Translations under genes and position numbers: made by a program
The notes under the pieces: generated by a model
The model's database searches: none
What the model saw: the letters and a program-made list of their open reading frames with translations, nothing else
Told to the model about the DNA's origin: nothing
Shown here: one piece after another, positions 11,001 through 17,554 of the stretch
Numbering within the stretch: position 1 is the stretch's first letter
How the letters are laid out: every line of letters begins with the position of its first letter
From: Kitasatospora aureofaciens
GTDB taxonomy: Bacteria > Actinomycetota > Actinomycetes > Streptomycetales > Streptomycetaceae
Direction: 5' to 3'
NCBI RefSeq assembly: GCF_019192735.1
Contig: NZ_JAHTKP010000023.1
Span: 1 to 64,000, forward strand
DNA length: 64,000 nucleotides

Positions 11001-11487
11001 CCTCCAGGAACACCCCGAAGCCCCACGCGTCGACCAGGATGTGGTGGGCGACGAAGAGCAGCAGGTACTCGTCCTCGGCGAGCCGGAAGAGGTGGCAGCG
11101 CATCAGCGGCGGGCGGTCCGGGTCGAACGGCCGGGCCGACGCATCGGCGACCGCCTCGGCCAGCCGGGCCTCGCGCTCCCCCGCCGGCACCCCGGCGAGG
11201 TCGGCCCGCAGCACCGGCGGACGCAGCGCGTCCGCGAAGGCCTGGTACGGCTCGCCGCCGGCATCCACCAGGACGTGGCAGCGCATCATCTCGTGCCGGA
11301 CGGCGAGAGCGGCGAGGGTGCGCTCCAGCGCCTCGGCGTCGACCGGCCCGGTGAGCCGGAAGGCGGCGGTCTCGTTGTGCAGGGCAGTGCCCGGGGTGCG
11401 CTGTTCGGTGCGCCAGATGGACTGCTGGGCGTAGGAGAGCGGGGCCCGCCCCCGGTCGGGGCGCGGCGGCAGCGGTGGGCGGCTCAT
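5065..11487 (-). CDS. Dimodular NRPS, C-A-PCP-C-A-PCP
   Basis: 2140 aa. C1 about 14-450 (HHILVDAW, His149 and Asp153 kept, usual Gly replaced by Ala). A1 about 490-975 with YTSGSTGLPKG and specificity positions giving DILQLGLIWK, the published glycine code. PCP1 Ser1025 in LGGNS. C2 about 1080-1500 with intact HHIAVDGW. A2 about 1550-2000 with YTSGSSGTPKG and code D-A-T-E-L-S-N-L-A-K, which I cannot match; Glu278 would suit a basic side chain. PCP2 Ser2072 in AGGNS. There is no epimerase or thioesterase, so the chain should pass to the PKS. An N-terminal C domain without a loading module means the first acyl group comes from another carrier protein not in this window. Start ATG 11487 has GGAGG 6 nt away. 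Confidence 0.95.
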   Translation of the reverse strand: MSRPPLPPRPDRGRAPLSYAQQSIWRTEQRTPGTALHNETAAFRLTGPVDAEALERTLAALAVRHEMMRCHVLVDAGGEPYQAFADALRPPVLRADLAGVPAGEREARLAEAVADASARPFDPDRPPLMRCHLFRLAEDEYLLLFVAHHILVDAWGFGVFLEALAAEYAAQTGADEGAAADPEPAVPDFGDYAAWQRTSTEGRERDLAYWRDRFGGEQPVTGLPRDVPAGHDLVGAGPSAADRPDDVAGALHHFTVPADLAAALAALGREQLASLPTVLLTAFCSVLGRFTGKDDLIVGMPVATRNRPALARVVGPLLNLMAHRADLTGESTFREALNRTREALKADLRHRETPFDVVVEELAASGWPPVFQLMYAYHSGPTTTLQLPGAVAVPAPSHSGTAKYDLSFFVRPRPSGELEATLEYRTATLCADTAAGLAEALLRLLRAAVEQPGHPAAALPLLTEAGYRRVVEEFNAADDVRPDWDAVPAALRALARQGGAAPAVADEGRALTREEADRAADRVAARLAAEYRVRPGDRVALRVRRGAELVPLITGIWRAGAVLVPLDEALPAARARHMLADSGAAVLIADRPSGEAGVAEADAAALLAEGAVGTVPFPDGPAADALAYLMYTSGSTGLPKGVAVPHGCVANLLHSVTRQPGITAADTLLAVTSITFDISVLELFAPLVAGARVVIAGRESVRDAAALGALISAHRPTLMQATPSLWRGLLDGGWPGEPGLRALSGGEALDATLAGRLLDRCAELWNLYGPTETTIWSTAGRILPGEPVTVGRPVARTACYVLDRDLRPVPRGAVGELVIGGAGVTAGYWNRPELTAAAFVPDPVRPEGGTVYRTGDLARHLPDGRIVVLGRADQQVKILGHRVETGEIEALLTAHPRVRQAAVVVDRDHPAGPRLAAFVVPAVVPAADGPGPALPEELRAYLRERLPAAVVPAVVAELAQLPLNTSGKVDRPELVSTAREFTTGSHEAPATATERALAVLWAEALGIEPDRVGRYDDFHVLGGNSISATRLLARARAALGGAPSLADFYADPTLAALALGIDRAPAPEGRVTPAPAPDGPLPLTDQQRQLWLLHRLDPQSPAYHLPGRISLDGPVDVAALDAALGDLAARHEVLGARCDVVDGRPVLVRNAAPVRLAVVELADEERAFTDAAEAEAARPFDLAAGPLLRATLLSAPGGRRELLLTAHHIAVDGWSIGVALRDLAALYAARTSAGDPPPAPLVGYAEYAAGHHADSEHLDDEHLAHWTRRLDGYAGRLELPADGTDGSAPAGRVPFGLDPELTARLREVAARLRTTPFTVLATAFAALLGRWTGTDDVVVGIPVANRDRAELDDVVGTLVNTLPVRLDVSPAPGFADLVARTGRTLAADLDRPLVPMDRLVAGLGVDRDPTRPALIQAVLVWQDAHPAELRLGAARGELRAALPPVAKYDLALAMDEHPDRVGGVLEHDGRRLGPDAAARFTVQLRTLLRAALADPDAPLDAVDLADPADHRVRPARPFGAARAEHPVPLHELFRRQAEATPEAVAVRHDDTAVDYRTLDARSDAIAVRLAELGAAPGEFVAVLVPAGAAQSTAVLGVAKTGAAFVVLDPADTALRIGAVLDDARPVCVLAAEESLARHQGLCGENTFGTVPVALLDAIAQEPAEPLPNPPADGADPLCLVYTSGSSGTPKGIVLSHAAFTQFAAWQRELLEIGPGSNVAQWAPFTYDAAYTEVFVALCSGATLCLPPDGARRDPVAIVDWLRTERITVFETVPGFFRLVTAALDAAGGSLPELRHVLLSGEALAPALAEAWTDRPDGPRLHNNYGPTECILATHRMLTPGERFPGAVPIGRPIPGREVLVLDHHGRPCPVGVPGEIHLRSDFLAGAYHRRPEETGRAYTADPWQPDGRLYRTGDLGRWLPDGDLAFLGRIGRQVKIRGNRVELDGVEAVLEAHPEVREAAATVHTTAGGAQQLVGYAVAAPGVTGADLRAHLAERLPAAAVPDTVMLLEALPRTRSNKRDRNRLPVPAAPAPAAEVTPLAGVEQLIADGWRTVLGGGPVGRHTNFFEAGGNSMLAAMLQLDLSRRLGREVRLVDLFTRPTIADFAAALTEAPAGAPAAQPSQAEDRGARRRAALRGRPRT

Positions 11488-11605
11488 CGGGCGCCTCCGG
11501 TCGCGTGGAGAGTCGGCATGGGGTTCACGAAGCCTGTTCGGACGAAGTCGGGCGGAGTCGGGGCGGTCGGACGGCGGAGTCAGGCAGATCAGACCGGGGT
11601 GACAG

Positions 11606-12058
11606 TCAGACGGAGGTGACGGATACGGGCGGCACGAGCGCCGGCTCGGTCGCCGTCGGGCGCGGCCGGGGCAGGAAGGCCCGTCCGACCGCACAGCCCG
11701 CGAGCGTCTGCAGAACCGCGACCAGCAGCGTGGCGGCCACCGCGAGCGCGGCGGAGGACGGCAGCCCGGCGAGCGCGGCGATCGTCTCGGCCGTCGCTCC
11801 GACCGGCTGCCCGGCCAGGGCCCGCCAGGCCAGCGGGATCGCCCACCCGGCGGCGCCGATCAGGACTGCCGACCCGAGCGTGCCGGGCAGGCGCATCCGG
11901 CGCAGTCCGGTGGCGGCCCCGGTCAGCACCCCGGCCGCGAAGGGCGCGTACCAGAGGCCCGTGGCCGAGCCGAGCGCCACGAGCAGCGCGCCGGCCGGGG
12001 CGATCAGGAGCGGTGCGGCGTTCCGGAACCGGCCGGACGCCATCCGTTGCGAGCGCAT
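11606..12058 (-). CDS. Small integral membrane protein of the cluster, unknown function
   Basis: 150 aa, strongly hydrophobic with about four predicted membrane segments (around residues 14-33, 38-52, 63-82, 100-120) and a Pro/Ala-rich hydrophilic tail. I recognise no family. Its start lies 7 bp after the stop of the penicillin acylase gene and it ends 118 bp before the NRPS, so it belongs to the same transcript. Position next to a secreted acylase suggests a role at the membrane (transport or immunity), but nothing in the sequence proves it. Confidence 0.75.
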   Translation of the reverse strand: MRSQRMASGRFRNAAPLLIAPAGALLVALGSATGLWYAPFAAGVLTGAATGLRRMRLPGTLGSAVLIGAAGWAIPLAWRALAGQPVGATAETIAALAGLPSSAALAVAATLLVAVLQTLAGCAVGRAFLPRPRPTATEPALVPPVSVTSV

Positions 12059-12065
12059 GCGCAGC

Positions 12066-14633
12066 TCACCCTTCCGAGGTCAGAGTCCACTTGAGGTCGT
12101 CCGAGCCGTGCTCGGCGGCGGTGCGCAGCGGCAGGTACTCGCCGCGCCACCAGAGGTCGATCAGGTTGCGGTACCAGGGGGAGGCCGGGTTCTCGCTCTG
12201 GCCGCCGGGGTAGACGGCCCGGGCGTCGGCGGTGGCCGGGCCGGTCCAGCGGACGACCATCCGCCAGCTGGGCCCGAAGTCCGAGTCCATCCCGCCGTCG
12301 GCGTTGTTGGCCGTCCAGGGGTCGCCGCCGGCCGGCAGCGGGCCGTGGCCGAGGGCGGGGACCTGGGTGATCGAGGGGATCACCCGGCGATGCAGCCTGC
12401 CCCAGTTCCAGCTCGCCGGGTCGGGGCCGAGGTCGGCGGCGAGGCCGGCGGTGGCTTTGGCGAAGGCGTCCCGCATGGCCGCGCGCGCGTCCCGGGCCGG
12501 GCCGCCGGGCGGGGTGAAGGCGGGGTTGCCCTGGTCGTGCAGGGTCCACTGCTCCAGGTCCTGGACCAGCGCGGGCGGGGTGCGCTCCAGCGCGAGGTGG
12601 CGGCGGGCCAGGTCGACGGGCACCTTGCGGTCCGTCCACCAGGGTTGGAACACCTCGCCGAGGTAGGCGATCAGGAACCGCCACCAGATCGAGGCCTGCG
12701 GCGACTTCTCGTCCATCGCGGCGTTCCAGCCGGTGAGCAGGTCCCGGGCCGTGCGCTGCCGCTCGTCCAGCGGGGCGCCGTCGAGGGCCTTGAGCAGTTC
12801 GGGGACCAGCTGGGCGGCGAGCCGGTCGGTGACATCGCTCTGGAGGGCACCGAAGTCGTCCGGGCCGAGCGCCGGCCCGGCCCGGAGGCCGGTGTTGATC
12901 TGCGTGGCCCGGTAGCCGGGGTCGAAGTCCTGGGTGGTGCCGATGTAGTAGGGGTAGTCGGCCCCGACGGGCCGCTGGTTGGCCGTCACCACCGCGTGGG
13001 AGGGCGGGTTGTAGACCTGCGGCACGGCGTCGAAGGGGATGGTGCCGGCGACGTCCGCGGCGCCCTCGCCGGACAGCGGCAGCCAGGGCTCGCCGCTCTT
13101 GACGAGCGGGTAGTAGCCGGGCGCGACGATCCCGATGTTGCCCTGGTCGTCGGCGTAGACGAAGTTCTGGGTCGGGGCCTTCCAGCCGCGCAGCGCCTCG
13201 CGGAACCCGCCGTAGTCGCCCGCCGTGCTGATGGAGAGCAGTGCGGCCAGGTCCGGCGAGGGGATGTTGCCCATCCAGTCGACGGAGGTGGTCTGGCCGT
13301 CCCGGGTGATGACCGGGCCGTGCACGGTGAGGTCGACGGTGAGCGGGACGGGGTCGCCGCCGCGCACCGGGATGGTGTACTCGACGTGTTCCAGCGGGCG
13401 CCAGGCGCCGTTCCAGTAGTACGCGCCGGGGTGCTCGGGGCTGGTGGTCTCGCTGTAGAAGAGCGTGGACTGGTTCTGCACGTCCGTCAACGACCACGAG
13501 ATGTGCTCGTTGTGGCCGATCAGCACGGCGGGCATGCCGGGCAGGCTGGCGCCGGTGACGTCGAGGCCCGGCGAGCGCAGGGCGATCTCGAACCAGTCAG
13601 AGGGCAGCGAGAGTTGGAGGTGCGGGTCGCCCGCGAGCATCGCCCTTCCGCCGGCCACGGCGGGGCCGTTGGCGGCCCAGGCATTGCTGTCCGGGTGCAG
13701 GTGCAGGGCGCCGGCGGGCAGGTGGTCGGCCCGGGCGAGGACGGCGGTGGCGGCGGCCGCCGCGTGGGCGGTGTCGAGCGGCTGGGCGGTCGGGGCGGGG
13801 CCGGGGCCGGGCCGGAGGGCCGCCGGGTCGGCCGCGTTGGCGTTGCGCTCGGGGATGGGCGCGGTGCCGAGGTCCTGGTACGGGCCCGGGTCGTAGGGCT
13901 GCTGGGGGGTGGCCGGGAGCACCGGGAACCAGGCCTTCGTGAGCTCCGGCCCGAGCGAGCGGTCGAGTAGCGCGTAGCCCAGCGGGACGGTGCTGAAGTC
14001 CAGCTGCTGGGTGAGGACTTCCTGGACCACCAGGCTGTCCACCGGGGTCCAGCGGCCCGGGTGGACCCCGGTGAGGCCGTACAGGGCCGGCCAGTCGTGG
14101 CCGTCCTCCAGCTCCGCGATCCGGGCGTTGACGCCGGCCGTGTACGCGGAGAGCGCCTTGCCGGCGGGGCTGTCGGCCGGGGTCTGCGTCCACGCGGCCT
14201 CGGCGGTGCGGCGCAGGCCGAGCTGGAGTTCGAAGGTGTCGGACTCGACGGCCGCCGGGCCGCTGAGTTCGGCGAGCCGGCCCGAGCCGAGGCGCCGCAG
14301 CAGGTCCATCTGGGTCAGCCGGAACCGTGCGGTGACGTAGCCCTGGGCGCGGAAGAGGTCGTCGTCGGAGGCGGCGGTGATCGAGGCGAGTCCTTCGTTA
14401 TCGAAGGACACCTGCGCCTGCTGCGTCAGGCCGGGCACGTGCAGCCGTCCGCCGGCCGGCAGCCGGCCTCCGTCGGCCGAGGCCCAGGCGCCCCGGGCGG
14501 GGTCGAGGGCCCGCCCCAGGGCGGGGATCGGCCCGGTGCCGACGCCGAGCACGAACATGAGCAGCCCGGCGAGTACCAGGGCGCCCAGCCGGCCCGCGAT
14601 ACGGCGGATCTTGGCTGACACGGTGCATCCCAT
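12066..14633 (-). CDS. Secreted penicillin acylase family Ntn-hydrolase
   Basis: 855 aa from ATG 14633 (a GTG 42 bp upstream is possible; neither has a strong RBS). An N-terminal basic stretch plus hydrophobic segment (about residues 8-35) directs export or membrane anchoring. The alpha chain precedes an autocleavage site, and the nucleophile is Ser316 in D-SNAWAANG, the conserved beta-chain start. GDPHL follows at about residue 337, as in penicillin G acylase and PvdQ. The family hydrolyses amide-linked acyl groups. Inside an NRPS/PKS operon it most likely trims an acyl or aminoacyl protecting group from the exported product, or degrades it; self-protection by prodrug activation is plausible but inferred. 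75 bp after the MIO lyase stop. Confidence 0.92.
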   Translation of the reverse strand: MGCTVSAKIRRIAGRLGALVLAGLLMFVLGVGTGPIPALGRALDPARGAWASADGGRLPAGGRLHVPGLTQQAQVSFDNEGLASITAASDDDLFRAQGYVTARFRLTQMDLLRRLGSGRLAELSGPAAVESDTFELQLGLRRTAEAAWTQTPADSPAGKALSAYTAGVNARIAELEDGHDWPALYGLTGVHPGRWTPVDSLVVQEVLTQQLDFSTVPLGYALLDRSLGPELTKAWFPVLPATPQQPYDPGPYQDLGTAPIPERNANAADPAALRPGPGPAPTAQPLDTAHAAAAATAVLARADHLPAGALHLHPDSNAWAANGPAVAGGRAMLAGDPHLQLSLPSDWFEIALRSPGLDVTGASLPGMPAVLIGHNEHISWSLTDVQNQSTLFYSETTSPEHPGAYYWNGAWRPLEHVEYTIPVRGGDPVPLTVDLTVHGPVITRDGQTTSVDWMGNIPSPDLAALLSISTAGDYGGFREALRGWKAPTQNFVYADDQGNIGIVAPGYYPLVKSGEPWLPLSGEGAADVAGTIPFDAVPQVYNPPSHAVVTANQRPVGADYPYYIGTTQDFDPGYRATQINTGLRAGPALGPDDFGALQSDVTDRLAAQLVPELLKALDGAPLDERQRTARDLLTGWNAAMDEKSPQASIWWRFLIAYLGEVFQPWWTDRKVPVDLARRHLALERTPPALVQDLEQWTLHDQGNPAFTPPGGPARDARAAMRDAFAKATAGLAADLGPDPASWNWGRLHRRVIPSITQVPALGHGPLPAGGDPWTANNADGGMDSDFGPSWRMVVRWTGPATADARAVYPGGQSENPASPWYRNLIDLWWRGEYLPLRTAAEHGSDDLKWTLTSEG

Positions 14634-14708
14634 CGTGTGGTGGTGGGGGGGTGGCGGCCGTTCGGCGGCCGCCACCCGGTGCGCGGACGAGGCCTTCGAG
14701 CCCGGCTA

Positions 14709-16256
14709 TTACTCGGCCGCCGCGAGGCGGTCGGCCTCCTGGCGGATCCGGCGGGACCAGCTGCCCGCCTCGCGGGCCACGAAGTTCCGGGCCAGCTCCA
14801 GGTCGGTGGCGATGACCCGGTCGGAGTCCAGGAAGTCCACCTCCTTGCGCAGGCTCTCCAGCAGGTCGCGGCCCATCTCGGACAGCTCCAGACCGGGCAG
14901 CAGCTGGGCCGCCTGGGCGGCGGAGATCAGCTCGATGCCGAGCACGTACTCGCAGTTGTCGATGATTGTCCGCAGCTTGTAGGCGGATGTGCCGCCCATG
15001 CTGACGTGGTCCTCCTGGAGCTGGCAGGTCGGGATCGTGTCGACGCTGGCCGGATGGCTCAGCGTCTTCGACTCGTTGACCAGCGCGGCGGAGGTGTACT
15101 GGGCGATCATCAGGCCGGAGTTGACGCCGGAGTTGGCGACCAGGAAGTCCGGCAGGCCGCGCCGGCCGGAGTGCAGTTGGTAGGTGCGCCGCTCGGAGAT
15201 GTTGGCCAGCTCGGAGACGGCGATGGCGAGCATGTCCAGCGAGAACGCGACGGACTCGCCGTGCAGGTTGCCGCCGAACAGCGCCATCTCCTCCTCCGCG
15301 AAGAACAGCGGGTTGTCGGAGACGCTGTTGACCTCGTCCTCGATCGTCTTCCAGGCGAAGTTGACGACCTGCCGGATCGCGCCGTGCACCTGCGGGATGC
15401 AGCGGAAGGAGTACGGGTCCTGCTTGGACTTGTTCGCGGTGTCCAGGGTGTGGTGGTTGCCGCCGAGCATGGCCGCGCGCAGGTTCCGGGCGACGGTCTT
15501 GCGGTCCTCGTGCGCCGTGGACGTGTGGTACAGCGCGTGGGCGAAGGTGTTGGAGGTGCTGAACGCCTGGGCACTCAGGCCCGCCACCACGTCGGCGAAG
15601 TCGGCGAGTTCGGCGATCCTCAGCAGCGAGTCGACGGCGTGCGCGGTGATGTACTGGACGCCGTTCGTGAGCGCCAGACCCTCCTTGGCGGCCAGCGTGA
15701 TCGGCTCCATGCCGTACTGCTCGCCGAGGACGGTGGCGGGCCGGCGCTCGCCGTCGACCCACACCTCGCCGAGGCCGAGCAGCGGGAGGCTCAGGTGGGC
15801 CAGCGGCGAGAGGTCCCCGCTGGCGCCGACGGTGCCCTTGCCGGGGATCACCGGGATCGCGTCGGAGTTCCACAGCTCGATCAGCCGGTCGATCGGGCCG
15901 CGGCCGATGCCGGTGATGCCGGTACGGAAGGTCAGCAGCTTGATCAGCATGGCCAGCCGCGATATCCGCTGCGTGGCCGGCTCGCCGACGCCGGCGGCGT
16001 GCGACACCACGTGGTTGAACTGCAGCTCGTTGACCTGCTCCGGGGCGACCCTGGTCTCGCAGAGCGCACCGAAGCCGGTGTTCACGCCATAGACGTGCTG
16101 CGGGCCGACGGCGATCTCGCGGACGAAGGCGGACCCGGTGGCGACCGCGTCGGCGACCTCGCCGGACAGGCTCAGCGCGCTCCCCGCGTCGATGATGGCG
16201 CCCAGCTCGGCGAGCCCGTAGCGCCCCTGGCGGAGCTCGTGTGCGGTGGTGGACAT
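14709..16256 (-). CDS. MIO-type aromatic amino acid ammonia-lyase or 2,3-aminomutase
   Basis: 515 aa, full length for the HAL/PAL/TAL family. Ala145-Ser146-Gly147 in GTVGASGDLSPLAH forms the 4-methylideneimidazol-5-one cofactor; Tyr56 in HVYGVNTGFG is the catalytic tyrosine; LQEDHVSMGG holds the conserved carboxylate region. The selectivity spot reads SHAAGVG, as in many histidine ammonia-lyases, yet the gene is embedded between antiporter and acylase genes of the cluster and not in a hut operon. In biosynthetic clusters such enzymes give cinnamate/coumarate-type acids or beta-amino acids (for example SgcC4 beta-tyrosine). Lyase versus mutase, and His versus Tyr/Phe as substrate, cannot be decided here. 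Start ATG 16256 lies 6 bp after the antiporter stop, with GAGGGG as RBS. Confidence 0.92.
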   Translation of the reverse strand: MSTTAHELRQGRYGLAELGAIIDAGSALSLSGEVADAVATGSAFVREIAVGPQHVYGVNTGFGALCETRVAPEQVNELQFNHVVSHAAGVGEPATQRISRLAMLIKLLTFRTGITGIGRGPIDRLIELWNSDAIPVIPGKGTVGASGDLSPLAHLSLPLLGLGEVWVDGERRPATVLGEQYGMEPITLAAKEGLALTNGVQYITAHAVDSLLRIAELADFADVVAGLSAQAFSTSNTFAHALYHTSTAHEDRKTVARNLRAAMLGGNHHTLDTANKSKQDPYSFRCIPQVHGAIRQVVNFAWKTIEDEVNSVSDNPLFFAEEEMALFGGNLHGESVAFSLDMLAIAVSELANISERRTYQLHSGRRGLPDFLVANSGVNSGLMIAQYTSAALVNESKTLSHPASVDTIPTCQLQEDHVSMGGTSAYKLRTIIDNCEYVLGIELISAAQAAQLLPGLELSEMGRDLLESLRKEVDFLDSDRVIATDLELARNFVAREAGSWSRRIRQEADRLAAAE

Positions 16257-16262
16257 TTCCCC

Positions 16263-17543
16263 TCACATACCTGTCTTGGAAGAGATCCGCGGAACGGATC
16301 CGAGGCTCTGGTGGTCGTACTCGAAGTCGCCGAGCCGCCGGGCGTCGCCGCCGGCCCGTCGTTCCAACAGCTGCAGGACGGGCCCGGCCATGGCCGTGGT
16401 CACCAGGGCCATCACCACCAGCAGCGAATAGAGCTGGGTGTCGATCACCGCGAGCTGGAGGCCGACGGTGAGAATCACGATCTCGGTCAGCCCGCGGGCA
16501 TTCATCAGCGTGGCCAGCGCCGCGGACTGCAGTTTCGGGACGGCGCTCACCCGGGCTCCCGCGTACGCCCCGGCGAACTTGCCGATCACCGCGGTGAGCA
16601 GGATCAGGGCGAGTTCCCCGATCCCGGACAGGCCGACCTCGGCGAGGTTCACCCTGGTGGCCGCCAGGACGAAGTACGCCGGCAGCAGCAGGCCGCTGAC
16701 GGCCTCGAACCGCCCGGTGACCTCGGTGGACAGGTCACGCCGCCCGCCGCGCGGGGCGATCGCCCCCAGCAGGAAGGCGCCGAAGATGAAGTGGATCCCC
16801 ATCCACTCGGTGGCCCAGCACGACAGCAGCAGGGCCACCAGCAGCGCGCCGATCATGGCCGGCGAGACGCCGTGCTCGTCGGCGCCGGCGAACACCCGCT
16901 TCAGCAGCGGGCGGACGCCGAGGGACATCACGGCGAGGTAGACCGGGACGAGCAGCATCCGCTGCTGTCCGGCGGCACCCGCGACCGTCACCGCCAGGCC
17001 GAGCAGGCCCCAGGCGAACAGGTCGCTGAGCGCCGCGCCGGCCAGTGCGACCCCGCCGAGGCGGGTCCGGTCCAGGCCGCGGTCGGCCAGGATCCGCGCC
17101 AGCACCGGAAAGGCCGTCACCGACATCGCGGCGCCGAGGAAGAGCACGAACCCGGCCCGGCTGCGCACCGGGTGGGCCCCCGCGATGCCCAGCGCCAGCA
17201 GCACGCCGAGGACGAACGGCAGCGCCACCGAGAACACCGACACCCGCACCGCGAGCCCGCTGCGGCCGCGCAGTTCGGCGAACCGCAGCTCATACCCGAT
17301 GGCGAACATGAAGAGCGCGAGGCCCAGGTTCGCCAGCGCGGTCAGCGCCGGGCGGATGTCCGCGGGCAGCAGGGCGTCGGCGACGGCTCCGCCGAACAGC
17401 GACGGTCCGATCAGGATCCCGGCGAGGATCTCCCCGACGACCGCCGGCTGGCCGAGCCGGCGCGCCGCCGCGCCGAACAGCCCGCTCAGCGTGAGGATCG
17501 CGACCAGCCCGAGGAACAACCACTGCACCTGATGGGCAGTCAC
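16263..17543 (-). CDS. Monovalent cation/proton antiporter, CPA2 family
   Basis: 426 aa, roughly 12 hydrophobic segments, with the Na_H_Exchanger features GEILAGILIGPSLFG near the N terminus and ALSDLFAWGLL mid-protein, where the acidic residue is the usual ion ligand. No C-terminal TrkA domain. Related antiporters occur in several enediyne and other actinomycete clusters, where they are often called transporters or resistance proteins; here the role is unproven. Start GTG 17543 with GAGGGAG upstream, 11 bp after the halogenase stop and 6 bp before the MIO lyase start, so translation is probably coupled. Confidence 0.9.
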   Translation of the reverse strand: MTAHQVQWLFLGLVAILTLSGLFGAAARRLGQPAVVGEILAGILIGPSLFGGAVADALLPADIRPALTALANLGLALFMFAIGYELRFAELRGRSGLAVRVSVFSVALPFVLGVLLALGIAGAHPVRSRAGFVLFLGAAMSVTAFPVLARILADRGLDRTRLGGVALAGAALSDLFAWGLLGLAVTVAGAAGQQRMLLVPVYLAVMSLGVRPLLKRVFAGADEHGVSPAMIGALLVALLLSCWATEWMGIHFIFGAFLLGAIAPRGGRRDLSTEVTGRFEAVSGLLLPAYFVLAATRVNLAEVGLSGIGELALILLTAVIGKFAGAYAGARVSAVPKLQSAALATLMNARGLTEIVILTVGLQLAVIDTQLYSLLVVMALVTTAMAGPVLQLLERRAGGDARRLGDFEYDHQSLGSVPRISSKTGM

Positions 17544-17554
17544 AGACCGCTCCC

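Noticed and set aside
517..11619. A 3700-codon open frame on the plus strand
   Set aside because: It is antisense to the PKS, AspH and NRPS genes. Its product is Gly/Arg/Ala-rich without any domain, as expected from the GC-biased third position of the real genes.
14709..16256. Annotation as catabolic hutH
   Set aside because: No hutU, hutI or hutG genes nearby, and the gene is embedded by 6-bp spacing in a biosynthetic operon. Substrate left open.
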